Shown here one piece after another: positions 1-9,901 of a DNA stretch of 64,000 nt. The stretch spans positions 12,077-76,076 of the forward strand of contig CAZGML010000011.1 of the NCBI GenBank assembly GCA_964526965.1. Reading direction: 5' to 3'. The DNA comes from UBA6265 sp964526965. Lineage in GTDB: Bacteria; Chloroflexota; Chloroflexia; Thermomicrobiales; UBA6265. Below the pieces are notes generated by a model. The model worked only from the letters and a program-made list of their open reading frames with translations, had not been told where the DNA came from and made no database searches. Position 1 is the stretch's first letter. Every line of letters begins with the position of its first letter. The translations under genes and the position numbers were made by a program.

Positions 1-2
1 AG

Positions 3-3000
3 ACCACTCCCGGCGACGCCGATGATCCGACACTCGATGCCGGCCTCATCCGCGGCGTCTCCGTTGGTGACTATGTTTGGATTGACTCGAATCGTGATGG
101 TGTCCAGAACGACGGCGATGATGCTGGTGTTCCGGGCGTGACCGTAATCCTCTATCTCGATGGAGAAGAGGTCGATCGCACGACAACCGACGAAACCGGC
201 CACTACTGGTTCACCAACCTCATTCCGGAGACCGAATACATGATCGAATTCGTGAAGCCGGTAATCGACGGAAACGCGGGTTACGACTGGACGACACAGG
301 GCGGCCCAGACGATCCCGAGTCTGAACAGTCGGAGATCGACTCCGACGTCGACGAAAACGGCCTGGTGACCTTCACCACGCCGGAAGATGGAATGAACCA
401 GCCTGGCGGCAACGGCGCAACGGATAACCCACGCATCGATGCTGGCCTCGTGCCGGTCGTCTCCATGGGTGACTACGTCTGGATCGACTGGAACCACGAC
501 GGCGTTCAGAACGACGGCGATGATGCCGGTGTTCAAGGCGTCACTGTCAACCTCTACCTGAACGGTGAGGAAGTCGATTCAACCGAAACTGATGAAAACG
601 GTTACTACGCGTTCACCTCACTCATTCCGGAAACGGAGTACGAAGTTCAGTTCGTGCTTCCGGACGAAATTGAGGAAGGAACAGCCTGGGAATTCACCGA
701 GCGAAACGCTGGAGATGACATTACTGTCGACTCCAATGTCGATGCCGAAGGCTTGAGCGGCCCGTTTGTGACCGAAGCTCTCGGTGACAACCTTGCGACT
801 CCGGGTAACTCCGACACTCCGTCGATCGACGCCGGTATCGTGCCGCTGGTCTCCATCGGCGACTATGTCTGGATCGACTGGAACCACGACGGCGTTCAGA
901 ACGACGGCGACGACGCCGGTGTTGAGGGCGTAACCGTCACGCTGTACCAGATCGTCGACGAAGAGCAGGTGGAAGTTGGTGAAACCCTCACCAACGAAAG
1001 CGGCTACTACTCGTTCACAGATCTCGAGCCCGGTGACTACCAGATTCACTTCCAGCTCCCAACTGATGACGATGGCAATGTCCTCGTCCTCGAAACAAGC
1101 GGCTGGGATTGGACAGAGCCTGGTGAAGGCGCTGAAGACAGCGATTCCAATGTCATCGACGCGGCCGGCTGGACAGATGTGTTCAGCACACCGCAGACCG
1201 GGAACAACTCCGGCGAGCAGGGAGAAGCCGACCAGCCGACGATCGATGCAGGCATCGTGCCGCTCGTGTCCGTTGGTGACTACGTCTGGTTCGACCTCAA
1301 TCGAGATGGCTTCCAGGATGACGGCGAAACCGGAGTCCCAGGCGTCACCGTGACCCTGCTGGATGCCGATGGCAATCCTGTCGAAGGTGTGCCAAGCACG
1401 ACAACGAACGACCAGGGCTACTACGCCTTTACCGATCTCCAGCCTGGCGACTATCAGGTACAGTTCGATCTGCCAGAAACCATCAACGAGTTCTCTGGTT
1501 GGACGTTCACCGAACAGCAGGCTTCCGACGATAACGAAGCCGAAAACGATTCCAATCCAGACGCATCTGGCCGAACGCCGACGTTCAGCACACCGGAAAC
1601 CGGTAACAACTCCGGCGATCCGGATAGTGCGGACCAGTCGACAATCGATGCCGGTATCGTTTCCCTCTACTCCGTGGGTGACTATGTCTGGTTCGATGCC
1701 AACAATAACGGCATCCAGGATGAAGGCGAACTGCCCGCCGAGGCTGTGCTGGTTACCTTGCTTGACGCCAATGGCGATCAGGTTGGCGAACCAGTAACTA
1801 CAGACGAGAACGGTCACTACTTCTTCACCGATCTGGTGCCGGGAGAAACCTACACAATCGAGTTCGAAGCCCTGGATGGCTACATCTGGACGCACTCGAA
1901 CGTCGACACAGAGCCGACTGATGAGTTTGACTCCGACGTCGAAGTCGATCACTACCTGGATTCCACCGGAACGGTGACCTTCACCATTCCTGCGGATGCC
2001 CTGGGTGATAACCGGCCGACCCCGGAAGAGAACTACGTTGTCGATATGGCGGATAACCCAACATTCGACGGCGGCCTCGTTCAGCTTGTCAGCGTTGGTG
2101 ACTACGTCTGGTTCGATTACGACCAGGATGGCGTCCAGAACTCGCATGATCGCGAGTTCCCGGTCGAAAACGTCACCGTGCGTCTCTACGAAGCCGACGG
2201 CGAAACGCCGGTAACCGACAGCGAAGGTAACGCTCGCGTAACCACCACTGACGAAAACGGCTTCTACAGCTTCGATAATCTCTTCCCGAATACTGATTAC
2301 GAAATCGTGTTCGAACTGCCAGAGGACTACGACGGCTGGACCGAACAGGGCGCGGGTGAAGATGAAGCGCTCGATTCGAACGTCGATCCTGACGGACGCA
2401 TGGAGTTCACAAGCCCGGGCGAAGGCAATAACAGCCCGACTTCTCCCGACAATCCGACGCTCGACGCTGGTCTGGTCATCAACACCGTTTCCATCGGTGA
2501 CTACGTCTGGTTTGATACGAACCTGGATGGCATTCAGGACGAAGGCGAGCCAGTTGCCGCAGGCATCCCGGTCACGCTGTACAACGCTGATGGATCAGAA
2601 TTCGGCAGCACGACCACGAACGACAGTGGCTACTACTGGTTCACCGGTCTTGAGCCAAATACGGACTACTACCTGACCTTCGAGGCTCCCGAGAACTTCT
2701 CCTGGACACTCGTGGAGCAGGGCGACGACGAGTCGCTGGACTCTAACGTCGTCACTGAGAACCTGTCGGACCGCGAAGGACGAATCGACTTCACTTCGCC
2801 ACTTTTCGGCGCAAACATGCCGTGGGGCGATGAGTACGATGGCGATGAAATCCTCGCCGACGATCCAACGCTCGATGGCGGCCTCGTGCAGCTCGTCTCT
2901 GTAGGTGACTACGTCTGGTTCGATTACGATCAGGATGGCCTCCAGGGCGGCGAAAACGATGGACCTGTGGCGGAAGTGCCAGTGCGACTGCTCGAAGTTG

Positions 3001-5381
3001 ATCCGGAAACCGGTGAAACGACCGAGATTCAGAGCACATCTACAAACGAGAGCGGCTTCTACAGCTTCACGAACCTGTACCCGAACCGTGGTTACATCGT
3101 GGAATTCGATATTCCGGAAGGCTACGACGGCTGGACCGATCAGTATCAGGAAACCGGCGAGGACACAGACTGGTCTGACCCGAGCACCTGGAACGAAAAC
3201 GACTCCAACGTCGATCCGGAAACGAGCCAAATCGAGTTCACCACGCCGCTCACTGGCGAGAATGATGCGACCAACCCGGCCAACAGCACGCTTGATGCTG
3301 GCCTGATCATCGAACGAGTCGCTATCGGCGATTTCGTCTGGGATGATGAGAACCGGGATGGCGTTCAGGATCCGGGTGAGCCCGGGGTGCCTGGCGTAAC
3401 CGTTCGCATCACCGGCCCGGATGGCTTTGAAGATGAAACCGTGACCGACGAACACGGTCGCTACTTCTTCAAGGATCTGTTGCCGGATACCGAGTACGAA
3501 CTCGAGTTCGAAAAGCCGGATGGCTATGCCGGTTGGACCACCCAGGGCAACCTGGAAGAGGATCCGGACAACCCGATTGACTCAAACGTCGATCCGGATA
3601 CCGGTACCACAACGGTCATTACTCCTGAATACGGTCACAACATGGTCCGCTCGGATGAGCCGGATGACCCGACAATCGACGCTGGCCTCATTCGCCTGAT
3701 TTCTGTCGGCGATTACGTCTGGTACGACGCTGACCGCGACGGAATCCAGGGTGACGACGAAACACCAGTTGCTGGTGTGACAGTGACAATCACCGGACCC
3801 GACGGATTCACGGCTACCGCTGTCACGGATGAAGATGGCTACTACGGCTTCCAGAACCTGATTCCGGAAACCGAGTACACCATCACGTTCGATCTGCCAG
3901 AGGGCTACACCGAATGGACGACACCGGTTGTCGGTGACGATGAAGCTGTCGACAGCAATGTCGATGAGAATGGAAGCTACACCTTCACCACACTGCGCCA
4001 CGGCAATAACCTGATTGGTCCGAACGAAACGGACGATCCAACCATTGACGCCGGTGTAGTGATCAAGGTCTCGATTGGTGACTTCGTTTGGGACGATGAG
4101 AATCGCAATGGCATCCAGGATCCGGGTGAACCGGGCGTGCCTGGTGTGACCGTGATCATCTACGGCCCGGACGGTGAAGAAGTCGATCGCACAACTACAG
4201 ATGAGGACGGATACTACTCCTTCCCGGATCTGTACCCGGACACCGAGTACGAGCTCGAGTTCGAGAAGCCGGATGGCTACTCTGGCTGGACACCACCAGG
4301 TGCTGGTGACGACCCGAGTCGCGACTCAAATGTCAATCCGGAAACCGGACGCACACGAGTCACGACACCGAGCATGGGGAACAACCGAACCGCTCCGGGT
4401 GAAGCCGACGACCCGAGTGTCGATGCTGGTCTCGTCCGCCTGATCTCCGTTGGTGATTACGTCTGGTACGACGCCGATCGTGATGGAATCCAGGGTGAAG
4501 ACGAAGTACCGGTTGCCGGTGTCGCAGTGACGCTCTACGACCCGAGCGGAGGGGTTGTGGCAGAAACCACAACTGATGAGAATGGCTACTACAGCTTCCA
4601 GGATCTGATCCCGGAAACGCAGTACACCATTCACTTCACACAGCCAGATGGCTACACCGCCTGGACCACCGCCGGAGCAGGCGACGATCCGGCACTCGAT
4701 AGCAATGTCGATGCAAACGGCGCCTACACGTTCGTTACACCGCGTCACGGCAATAACCTGGCTGGACCCGGTGAAGCCGATGACCCGACGATCGACGCAG
4801 GCCTCGTGATCCTGGTCTCCGTGGGTGACTACGTCTGGTACGACACGAACAGAGACGGTATTCAGGATCCCGGCGAACCGCCGGCAGCTGGAATCGTTGT
4901 CCACCTCTACGAGGGTGAACGACTGGTGGGCACCACCACCACGAATGACAACGGGTACTACTTCTTCCAGGATCTCTACCCGAACACCGACTACTTCCTG
5001 GTGCTGGAGGCACCAGAAGGATTTGGCTGGACGGTTCAGGGCGCTGGAGACGATCCGATGCTCGATTCCCGTGCGGATGAATTCGGTATCATCCGGTTCA
5101 CCACACCCGGATCAGGTAACAACCTGGTTGGCCCGGATGTGACCGACATGCCAGAACTCGATGCTGGCCTGGTGGAAATCGAAACAGAGGACCCGGCTGA
5201 TCCAGCGGACCCGGCAACCCCGGTTCCATCGGATCCGAAGGAAGTTACTGATTCGATCACCACGCTTCCGTCAACCGGTTCTGGTTCGGAAGGCATGGGA
5301 CACGGCCTGATGCTGGCCGCAATCGCTGGCATGATGCTCGCTGCAGTCGGGCTCCGACTGAACGCTTCCAGGCGTTCCTAG
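3..5381 (+). CDS. Giant SdrD B-like repeat surface protein, LPXTG-type C-terminus (5' partial)
   Basis: The reading frame is open from the left edge of the window, so the start and N-terminus lie outside; about 1,790 residues are visible. I count 13 tandem domains of about 125-140 residues, each opening with a GDYVW-type motif followed by an Asp/Asn-rich DxNxDGxQ segment that resembles a calcium-binding loop, then GVTVxLY and an EYxxxF strand. This is the pattern of SdrD B-like (prealbumin-like) adhesin repeats. The tail has a Pro/Asp/Ala-rich spacer, LPSTG, a hydrophobic helix and a basic RRS end, a classical sortase sorting signal. I infer an extracellular stalk or adhesin covalently attached to the wall. 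No sortase gene is visible in the window. It ends with TAG and is followed by a perfect hairpin. Confidence 0.92.
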   Translation, partial: TTPGDADDPTLDAGLIRGVSVGDYVWIDSNRDGVQNDGDDAGVPGVTVILYLDGEEVDRTTTDETGHYWFTNLIPETEYMIEFVKPVIDGNAGYDWTTQGGPDDPESEQSEIDSDVDENGLVTFTTPEDGMNQPGGNGATDNPRIDAGLVPVVSMGDYVWIDWNHDGVQNDGDDAGVQGVTVNLYLNGEEVDSTETDENGYYAFTSLIPETEYEVQFVLPDEIEEGTAWEFTERNAGDDITVDSNVDAEGLSGPFVTEALGDNLATPGNSDTPSIDAGIVPLVSIGDYVWIDWNHDGVQNDGDDAGVEGVTVTLYQIVDEEQVEVGETLTNESGYYSFTDLEPGDYQIHFQLPTDDDGNVLVLETSGWDWTEPGEGAEDSDSNVIDAAGWTDVFSTPQTGNNSGEQGEADQPTIDAGIVPLVSVGDYVWFDLNRDGFQDDGETGVPGVTVTLLDADGNPVEGVPSTTTNDQGYYAFTDLQPGDYQVQFDLPETINEFSGWTFTEQQASDDNEAENDSNPDASGRTPTFSTPETGNNSGDPDSADQSTIDAGIVSLYSVGDYVWFDANNNGIQDEGELPAEAVLVTLLDANGDQVGEPVTTDENGHYFFTDLVPGETYTIEFEALDGYIWTHSNVDTEPTDEFDSDVEVDHYLDSTGTVTFTIPADALGDNRPTPEENYVVDMADNPTFDGGLVQLVSVGDYVWFDYDQDGVQNSHDREFPVENVTVRLYEADGETPVTDSEGNARVTTTDENGFYSFDNLFPNTDYEIVFELPEDYDGWTEQGAGEDEALDSNVDPDGRMEFTSPGEGNNSPTSPDNPTLDAGLVINTVSIGDYVWFDTNLDGIQDEGEPVAAGIPVTLYNADGSEFGSTTTNDSGYYWFTGLEPNTDYYLTFEAPENFSWTLVEQGDDESLDSNVVTENLSDREGRIDFTSPLFGANMPWGDEYDGDEILADDPTLDGGLVQLVSVGDYVWFDYDQDGLQGGENDGPVAEVPVRLLEVDPETGETTEIQSTSTNESGFYSFTNLYPNRGYIVEFDIPEGYDGWTDQYQETGEDTDWSDPSTWNENDSNVDPETSQIEFTTPLTGENDATNPANSTLDAGLIIERVAIGDFVWDDENRDGVQDPGEPGVPGVTVRITGPDGFEDETVTDEHGRYFFKDLLPDTEYELEFEKPDGYAGWTTQGNLEEDPDNPIDSNVDPDTGTTTVITPEYGHNMVRSDEPDDPTIDAGLIRLISVGDYVWYDADRDGIQGDDETPVAGVTVTITGPDGFTATAVTDEDGYYGFQNLIPETEYTITFDLPEGYTEWTTPVVGDDEAVDSNVDENGSYTFTTLRHGNNLIGPNETDDPTIDAGVVIKVSIGDFVWDDENRNGIQDPGEPGVPGVTVIIYGPDGEEVDRTTTDEDGYYSFPDLYPDTEYELEFEKPDGYSGWTPPGAGDDPSRDSNVNPETGRTRVTTPSMGNNRTAPGEADDPSVDAGLVRLISVGDYVWYDADRDGIQGEDEVPVAGVAVTLYDPSGGVVAETTTDENGYYSFQDLIPETQYTIHFTQPDGYTAWTTAGAGDDPALDSNVDANGAYTFVTPRHGNNLAGPGEADDPTIDAGLVILVSVGDYVWYDTNRDGIQDPGEPPAAGIVVHLYEGERLVGTTTTNDNGYYFFQDLYPNTDYFLVLEAPEGFGWTVQGAGDDPMLDSRADEFGIIRFTTPGSGNNLVGPDVTDMPELDAGLVEIETEDPADPADPATPVPSDPKEVTDSITTLPSTGSGSEGMGHGLMLAAIAGMMLAAVGLRLNASRRS
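57..5150 (+). repeat. Thirteen tandem SdrD B-like domain repeats
   Basis: Domains begin near 57, 458, 848, 1265, 1669, 2088, 2488, 2895, 3318, 3699, 4068, 4440 and 4818. Domains 2 and 3 keep long DNA identity (481-520 equals 871-910). Domains 9 and 11 share a GDFVWDDEN opening and an EFEKPDGY strand, while 10 and 12 share GDYVWYDADRDGIQG, so a two-domain unit appears to have been duplicated. Confidence 0.9.
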
Positions 5382-5401
5382 GAAACCACTGCATCGTGCG
5401 C

Positions 5402-5433
5402 GGAAATACCCCGGTAACTACCGGGGTATTTCC
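5402..5433 (+). terminator. Hairpin terminator after the repeat protein
   Basis: A perfect 15-bp inverted repeat (5402-5416 and 5419-5433) with a 2-nt centre lies 20 bp after the stop codon. It has no clear U-tract. A TATAAT box follows at 5445-5450 and may serve the next gene, but I see no good -35 element. Confidence 0.7.
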
Positions 5434-5489
5434 GTATTCAGCGGTATAATGCTGCAGGTCTGTTTCGTAAATTTCGCGCAGAGGATTCC

Positions 5490-5858
5490 ATGGATATAGT
5501 CGCTCAGCTCCACGCCACACTCGCTCAAACAGTGATGTACTTCTTTTTCATACTCGGGGTGTGGGGAATTATCGAGTATCTGCGCGGAGGTGAGCTCGGC
5601 GGCAACATTGGCGGAGCGTTTGTTATCGGCCAGGTGCTGGTATCCGTGCAAGTTCTGCTGGGCGTGGTGATTCTGGCTGGCGGCTTCAGGGTGCAATCGG
5701 TGCACTTCCTCTACGGCATCACCGCCATCATCTCGCTGCCATTTGCCTGGAGCTTCATGCGCGCGCGCAATCCACGCCAGGCCCTGATTGTCTACTCGTT
5801 AGTGGCGCTCTGGATTTGTGGGCTTGGAATCCGCGGAATCGTTACCGGGGGACACTAA
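5490..5858 (+). CDS. Small four-helix membrane protein, function unknown
   Basis: A 122-residue hydrophobic protein with about four predicted membrane helices (near residues 15-30, 45-65, 72-90 and 100-118). The ATG at 5490 is preceded by an AGAGGA ribosome site. I do not recognise a named family and see no catalytic motif. It is a single gene between the terminator of the surface protein and a convergent WalJ-like gene. Small proteins of this type are common hypotheticals, and a role cannot be assigned from sequence alone. Confidence 0.7.
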   Translation: MDIVAQLHATLAQTVMYFFFILGVWGIIEYLRGGELGGNIGGAFVIGQVLVSVQVLLGVVILAGGFRVQSVHFLYGITAIISLPFAWSFMRARNPRQALIVYSLVALWICGLGIRGIVTGGH

Positions 5859-5867
5859 ACGGGATGT

Positions 5868-6752
5868 CTAGATACCCAACGTTAGTTGCCCGCGTGGCTG
5901 CTGTGGGGTAAAGGGCTCCAACGTGGCTTCGGGGGTGGTTCTCGGCGAGAACCACGGGTCGAACTTCTGCTTGCGCGGTAATGCGCGCAGATCGAATGCG
6001 AGGTCTTCCTGCGCCAGTGCTTCGCTCACCGTTTGCTCCGCAAGCATGTTGATGTTGTTGTGCTCGCTGACGTGCGCAAGGCGGATAACCGGATCTCGAT
6101 GTTCACGCGAAAGCGCAGACTTAAGCGCTACTCCGCACTCGCTGTTCGCCAGATGCCCAAGGTTTGACCGTACCCGGTTCTGCAGATAGCGAGGGTAGGG
6201 GCCGGTGAGGAGCATATGCTCGTCGTAGTTCGCTTCCAGGATGATCAGGTCGCTCGCCTGCAGGTACGGAGTCAGCTCTTCGGTGTAGCTGCCGAGATCG
6301 GTGAGGAGCGTTGCGCGGGATCCATCCGGGAACTCCAGCATGAATCCTGTAGGCTCAATGGCATCGTGCATCACGGTTAGAGGATGTACGACGATCTGCC
6401 CGAATTTCTCGGGTTGAAATGCCCGGGCGCGTACCCGGTTAGGATGCCGACCGATGCTACGGTTTGCGGTGCCTTCTGTGGCGAAAACGGTGATATCGTC
6501 GCGCAAAATCTTGGGCAGGGTGCGAATGTGATCGCTATGTTCGTGCGTGATGCAGATGGTGCTGATATCCGCGACATTGATATCGCGTTCTTTTAATCCA
6601 GCCTGGATAGCCCGAATGCCCACGCCGCAGTCGATCATCATCACCTGTGTTCCACACGTCACCAGGAACGCGTTGCCGCTACTGGAACTCCCCAGGCTTT
6701 GAACCGAGATTCCGTGATCAATGGTGAAGCGAGATTGTGAAACCGATGACAT
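5868..6752 (-). CDS. MBL-fold metallo-hydrolase, WalJ/YycJ-like
   Basis: About 294 residues. The metallo-beta-lactamase fold is shown by the N-terminal GSSSSGNAFLV strand typical of YycJ/WalJ proteins and the zinc-binding THEHSDH (HxHxDH) motif, followed by later His and Asp ligands in TVMHDAIEP, LLTDLGSY and AHVSEHNN. In Firmicutes WalJ links cell division and DNA replication to the WalRK system and probably acts as a 5' exonuclease; this role is family knowledge, not shown here. I chose the ATG at 6752 because the homologous N-terminus begins there; an in-frame extension further upstream has no family similarity. It is divergent from the UPF0182 gene across 126 bp. Confidence 0.85.
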   Translation of the reverse strand: MSSVSQSRFTIDHGISVQSLGSSSSGNAFLVTCGTQVMMIDCGVGIRAIQAGLKERDINVADISTICITHEHSDHIRTLPKILRDDITVFATEGTANRSIGRHPNRVRARAFQPEKFGQIVVHPLTVMHDAIEPTGFMLEFPDGSRATLLTDLGSYTEELTPYLQASDLIILEANYDEHMLLTGPYPRYLQNRVRSNLGHLANSECGVALKSALSREHRDPVIRLAHVSEHNNINMLAEQTVSEALAQEDLAFDLRALPRKQKFDPWFSPRTTPEATLEPFTPQQPRGQLTLGI

Positions 6753-6878
6753 GAATTCCTGAAATTCCTTGACTGGTGCGCGATTCCACGAACAGTGTGG
6801 AGTAGTATTGACTCTGATCGTAGCACGAACGGCCCGAGGCATGTGACCTTTCGGCACGCCCATGGAGTAACTCCCCGA

Positions 6879-9857
6879 ATGAACCGATTCCGACGTCGAC
6901 CCGCCGAGAATTCTTCCGCAAATCAACCTCCTCCAGGCAACAAAAAACGATTTCAAATCTCCGCAAGCACCAAACGTAGTTTGGTCATACTGCTTATTCT
7001 TGCCGCGCTGGTAGTAGTCGCGTTTGTAACGGCACCCTTCTGGGTGAACTGGCTCTGGTTCGGCGACATGGGCTACCAGTCTGTGCTGATGCGAACCTAC
7101 GGATTCCAGATCATCACGTTCTTCGTGGCCGCGCTGATCTCGGGATTGCTCTTTCTTACCAATATGCGGTTGGCGTTGCGTAATTCGCGTAAGTTCGATG
7201 TGGGTGAGGGCGGACAGTTCACGCAATACGGCAACCGGGTCATTGGCTGGATCTCCCTCGGCCTCACGGCGGTGATCGCGTTTATCCTCGGCCGCTACTT
7301 CTCCAATCGCTGGGAAGAAGTGATGCTCTTCGTCAATGGAAGAGAGTTTGGCGTTGAGGATCCAACATATGGACGCGATGTCGGATTTTACGTTTTTCAG
7401 GTTCCCTTCTTTCGCACGCTCGAAACCACGCTCATCAGCCTGTTGCTAATCACCATCGTGTCGGTGACCATTCTGTACCTGATTCGCATGGGCATGCGGT
7501 TTCGGTCCTGGGGTGATGTTCCGATGGTCGCCCTGCGCCATGTCACGGCGCTTATCAGCGCCTTGCTGTTGGTAATGGCGCTGCGATACCTGCTCAACAA
7601 CTTCGAACTCGTACATAGCTCCCGAGGAGTCGTTTACGGGCCTGGCTTTACCGACTCCAATATCGTGCGTCCGCTGAACTGGATCATGATCGTGATGTCG
7701 GCCCTGGCCGGTATTGGGCTGCTCACGGGCTATGTGCTGCGTAACACGAAGGTGCTGCTGGGTATTCTCGGCGTATGGGCACTCGCCAGTTTCGTGTTAC
7801 ACCCGATTCTGCCGATCGCGGTTCAGCGGTTCTTTGTTGAGCCGAGCGAGTTCCGACGCGAGCAGGGCTACATATCCCACAATGTTGATATGACGCGTTC
7901 TGGCTTCGATCTCGATAACGTGGATGTCGTCCCTCTATCTGGTCAAGAGCAGTTGGTCCCCAGTGACCTGGATACCGGGCCGGGTGGGGAGCTGGCCAAC
8001 GTACGCATCTGGGATTACCGTGTTGCTGCGCCGATATACCAGCAAGTACAGACCTTTGTGCCGTTCTACGAGTTCAACGATATCGATGTTGACAGATACC
8101 AGATCGATGGAGAACCCGTTCAGGTAATCGTAGGTGTACGTGAAATCAATCTCGACGGACTCGCACCAGGCCGCCAAACGTGGACCAACGAGCGTCTTGT
8201 CTACACGCACGGCTATGGCTACGTCATGAGTCCGGTTAGCGGCGTCGGCTCGGACGGTTGGCCCGAGATGTTAGTTAGTGGCGTACCGATGAGCGGACCC
8301 GATAGCCTGATGGTCGAGAATCCGGAGGTCTACTTCGGCGAAACCGATCTGCATTGGATCATCCTCTTTACCAACCAGACGGAGATCGCCGGACTCGACG
8401 ACACCGGCGAGGAAATGGAATCGGACGGTTTCCAGGGCGACGTTTACGGATCGATCAGTCTCGGCAATCCGCTCACACGAGCAATGGCGGCATTAACGCT
8501 TGGAGATCGAAACGTTTTCCTGAGTGGGCAGCTCACGGGCGACTCACGCCTGGTTATGCATCGTAACGTGCAGGAACGCGCCGAGAAGATCGCACCGTTC
8601 CTGACCTACGATCATGATCCGTACCTGGTAGTGGCCGACGGCAATATGTACTGGATTATGGACGCCTACACCGAATCCAACATGTATCCTCACGCTACGA
8701 ACTACGACGGACGCAACTACATGCGCAACTCCGTTAAGGTCGTTGTGAACGCGTACAACGGTGAAACAACGTTCTATCGAACAGACGTCGATGATCCGAT
8801 TATCGATGCCTGGGATGCGATCTACCCTGATCTGTTGACGCCGGTGGACGAAGCACCAGAAGAACTGACCGAACACTTCCGCTATCCGGAAATGCTCTTC
8901 AATGCCCAAACCGACGTATGGGGCGACTATCACATGGATGACGCCCGCACCTGGTACGACGGTGACGACAAGTGGATCCGGGCCCGCGAAGCCAGCGATG
9001 AAGAAGGTCGCTTCATGGAACCGTACTTCGTTCATCAGACACTACCCGGCGAAGAAGCGGCTGATTTCTGGCTCACCATTCCGTTTACCCCGGGTGGCAC
9101 CAGAAGCAACGAGAACATGACCGCCTGGTTCGCTGGTCGAGCAGACACTGGTGGCAATACCGAGCTCCGTCTCTATCGCTATCCGCGACAGGTGACGGTC
9201 TATGGTCCGCGCCAGATCGAAGCTATGATCGACCAGAACCCGGATATCTCCTCCCAGATCACACTCTGGGGACAGGGTGGCAGCACCGTCATCCGCGGCA
9301 ACATGCTCGTGATTCCGGTTGGCGATGCGTTGCTATATGTCCAGCCTTTGTACCTGCAGGCAACGGGTTCCAGCGCAAGTGCACCAACGCTCGCGCGGGT
9401 GATTGTGGCAGCAAATGACCAGGTTGTGATGCGACCGACGCTTGCAGAAGCCATTGAAGCGTTGGATGATCCAGAGGCCGATGTTGTTGGAGAAGTCGTT
9501 GAAGACCCAGACGCCGCTGTCGAGCAGGCTGCAGGAACAGGCATGACTGCCACACCAACTCCGGAAACCGATGAGTCTGCGGAGACTGACGAAGCCGAAG
9601 CCCAACCGGCCGAGGAACCCGAGGACCCTGCTGATGAGACCGTTGAAATCGACCGAAGTATCCTGCCGGAAGATCTCGCAGGGATGAGCGACCAGGAGCT
9701 TGCCGATGAGGCGATGGCAACAATGAGCCGGGCCGACCAGGCTTTGGAAGACGGCGATCCGGTCACGTACCAGGTTGAAATGGATCGATTGCGGATAATC
9801 CTGGAAGCAATGAGTGGCGATATTGACGCAACGCCGGATTCAACTCCGGACGATTAG
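6879..9857 (+). CDS. UPF0182 family large membrane protein
   Basis: A 992-residue protein of the UPF0182 (COG1615) family, found mainly in Actinobacteria, Chloroflexi and Cyanobacteria; its function is unknown. Seven membrane helices lie in the first third, followed by a large soluble domain presumably outside the cell. The last 120 residues form an acidic TP/E-rich linker and a short helical end, which I take to be lineage-specific. I chose the ATG at 6879 because GGAG lies 11 nt upstream and the N-terminus is then RF/RR-rich before the first helix; a longer frame to 6795 lacks a ribosome site. A strong hairpin follows the stop. Confidence 0.9.
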   Translation: MNRFRRRPAENSSANQPPPGNKKRFQISASTKRSLVILLILAALVVVAFVTAPFWVNWLWFGDMGYQSVLMRTYGFQIITFFVAALISGLLFLTNMRLALRNSRKFDVGEGGQFTQYGNRVIGWISLGLTAVIAFILGRYFSNRWEEVMLFVNGREFGVEDPTYGRDVGFYVFQVPFFRTLETTLISLLLITIVSVTILYLIRMGMRFRSWGDVPMVALRHVTALISALLLVMALRYLLNNFELVHSSRGVVYGPGFTDSNIVRPLNWIMIVMSALAGIGLLTGYVLRNTKVLLGILGVWALASFVLHPILPIAVQRFFVEPSEFRREQGYISHNVDMTRSGFDLDNVDVVPLSGQEQLVPSDLDTGPGGELANVRIWDYRVAAPIYQQVQTFVPFYEFNDIDVDRYQIDGEPVQVIVGVREINLDGLAPGRQTWTNERLVYTHGYGYVMSPVSGVGSDGWPEMLVSGVPMSGPDSLMVENPEVYFGETDLHWIILFTNQTEIAGLDDTGEEMESDGFQGDVYGSISLGNPLTRAMAALTLGDRNVFLSGQLTGDSRLVMHRNVQERAEKIAPFLTYDHDPYLVVADGNMYWIMDAYTESNMYPHATNYDGRNYMRNSVKVVVNAYNGETTFYRTDVDDPIIDAWDAIYPDLLTPVDEAPEELTEHFRYPEMLFNAQTDVWGDYHMDDARTWYDGDDKWIRAREASDEEGRFMEPYFVHQTLPGEEAADFWLTIPFTPGGTRSNENMTAWFAGRADTGGNTELRLYRYPRQVTVYGPRQIEAMIDQNPDISSQITLWGQGGSTVIRGNMLVIPVGDALLYVQPLYLQATGSSASAPTLARVIVAANDQVVMRPTLAEAIEALDDPEADVVGEVVEDPDAAVEQAAGTGMTATPTPETDESAETDEAEAQPAEEPEDPADETVEIDRSILPEDLAGMSDQELADEAMATMSRADQALEDGDPVTYQVEMDRLRIILEAMSGDIDATPDSTPDD

Positions 9858-9863
9858 CGCCAA

Positions 9864-9901
9864 CGTGACGGGCCAGGACTCTTCAGTCCTAGCCCGTTAC
9901 G
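9864..9901. terminator. Bidirectional hairpin between UPF0182 and yggS
   Basis: Arms 9864-9880 and 9885-9901 pair almost perfectly around a CTTC loop. It lies between the convergent ends of the UPF0182 gene and yggS and touches the yggS stop codon, so it probably serves both. Confidence 0.7.

Noticed and set aside
618..2147. Long minus-strand frame of 509 codons inside the adhesin gene
   Set aside because: It follows from the biased, repetitive codons of the plus-strand repeats; no ribosome site and no family resemblance.
57..5150. Regular repeats as a possible CRISPR array
   Set aside because: Period is about 400 bp, the repeats are translated in one frame and diverge as protein domains do.
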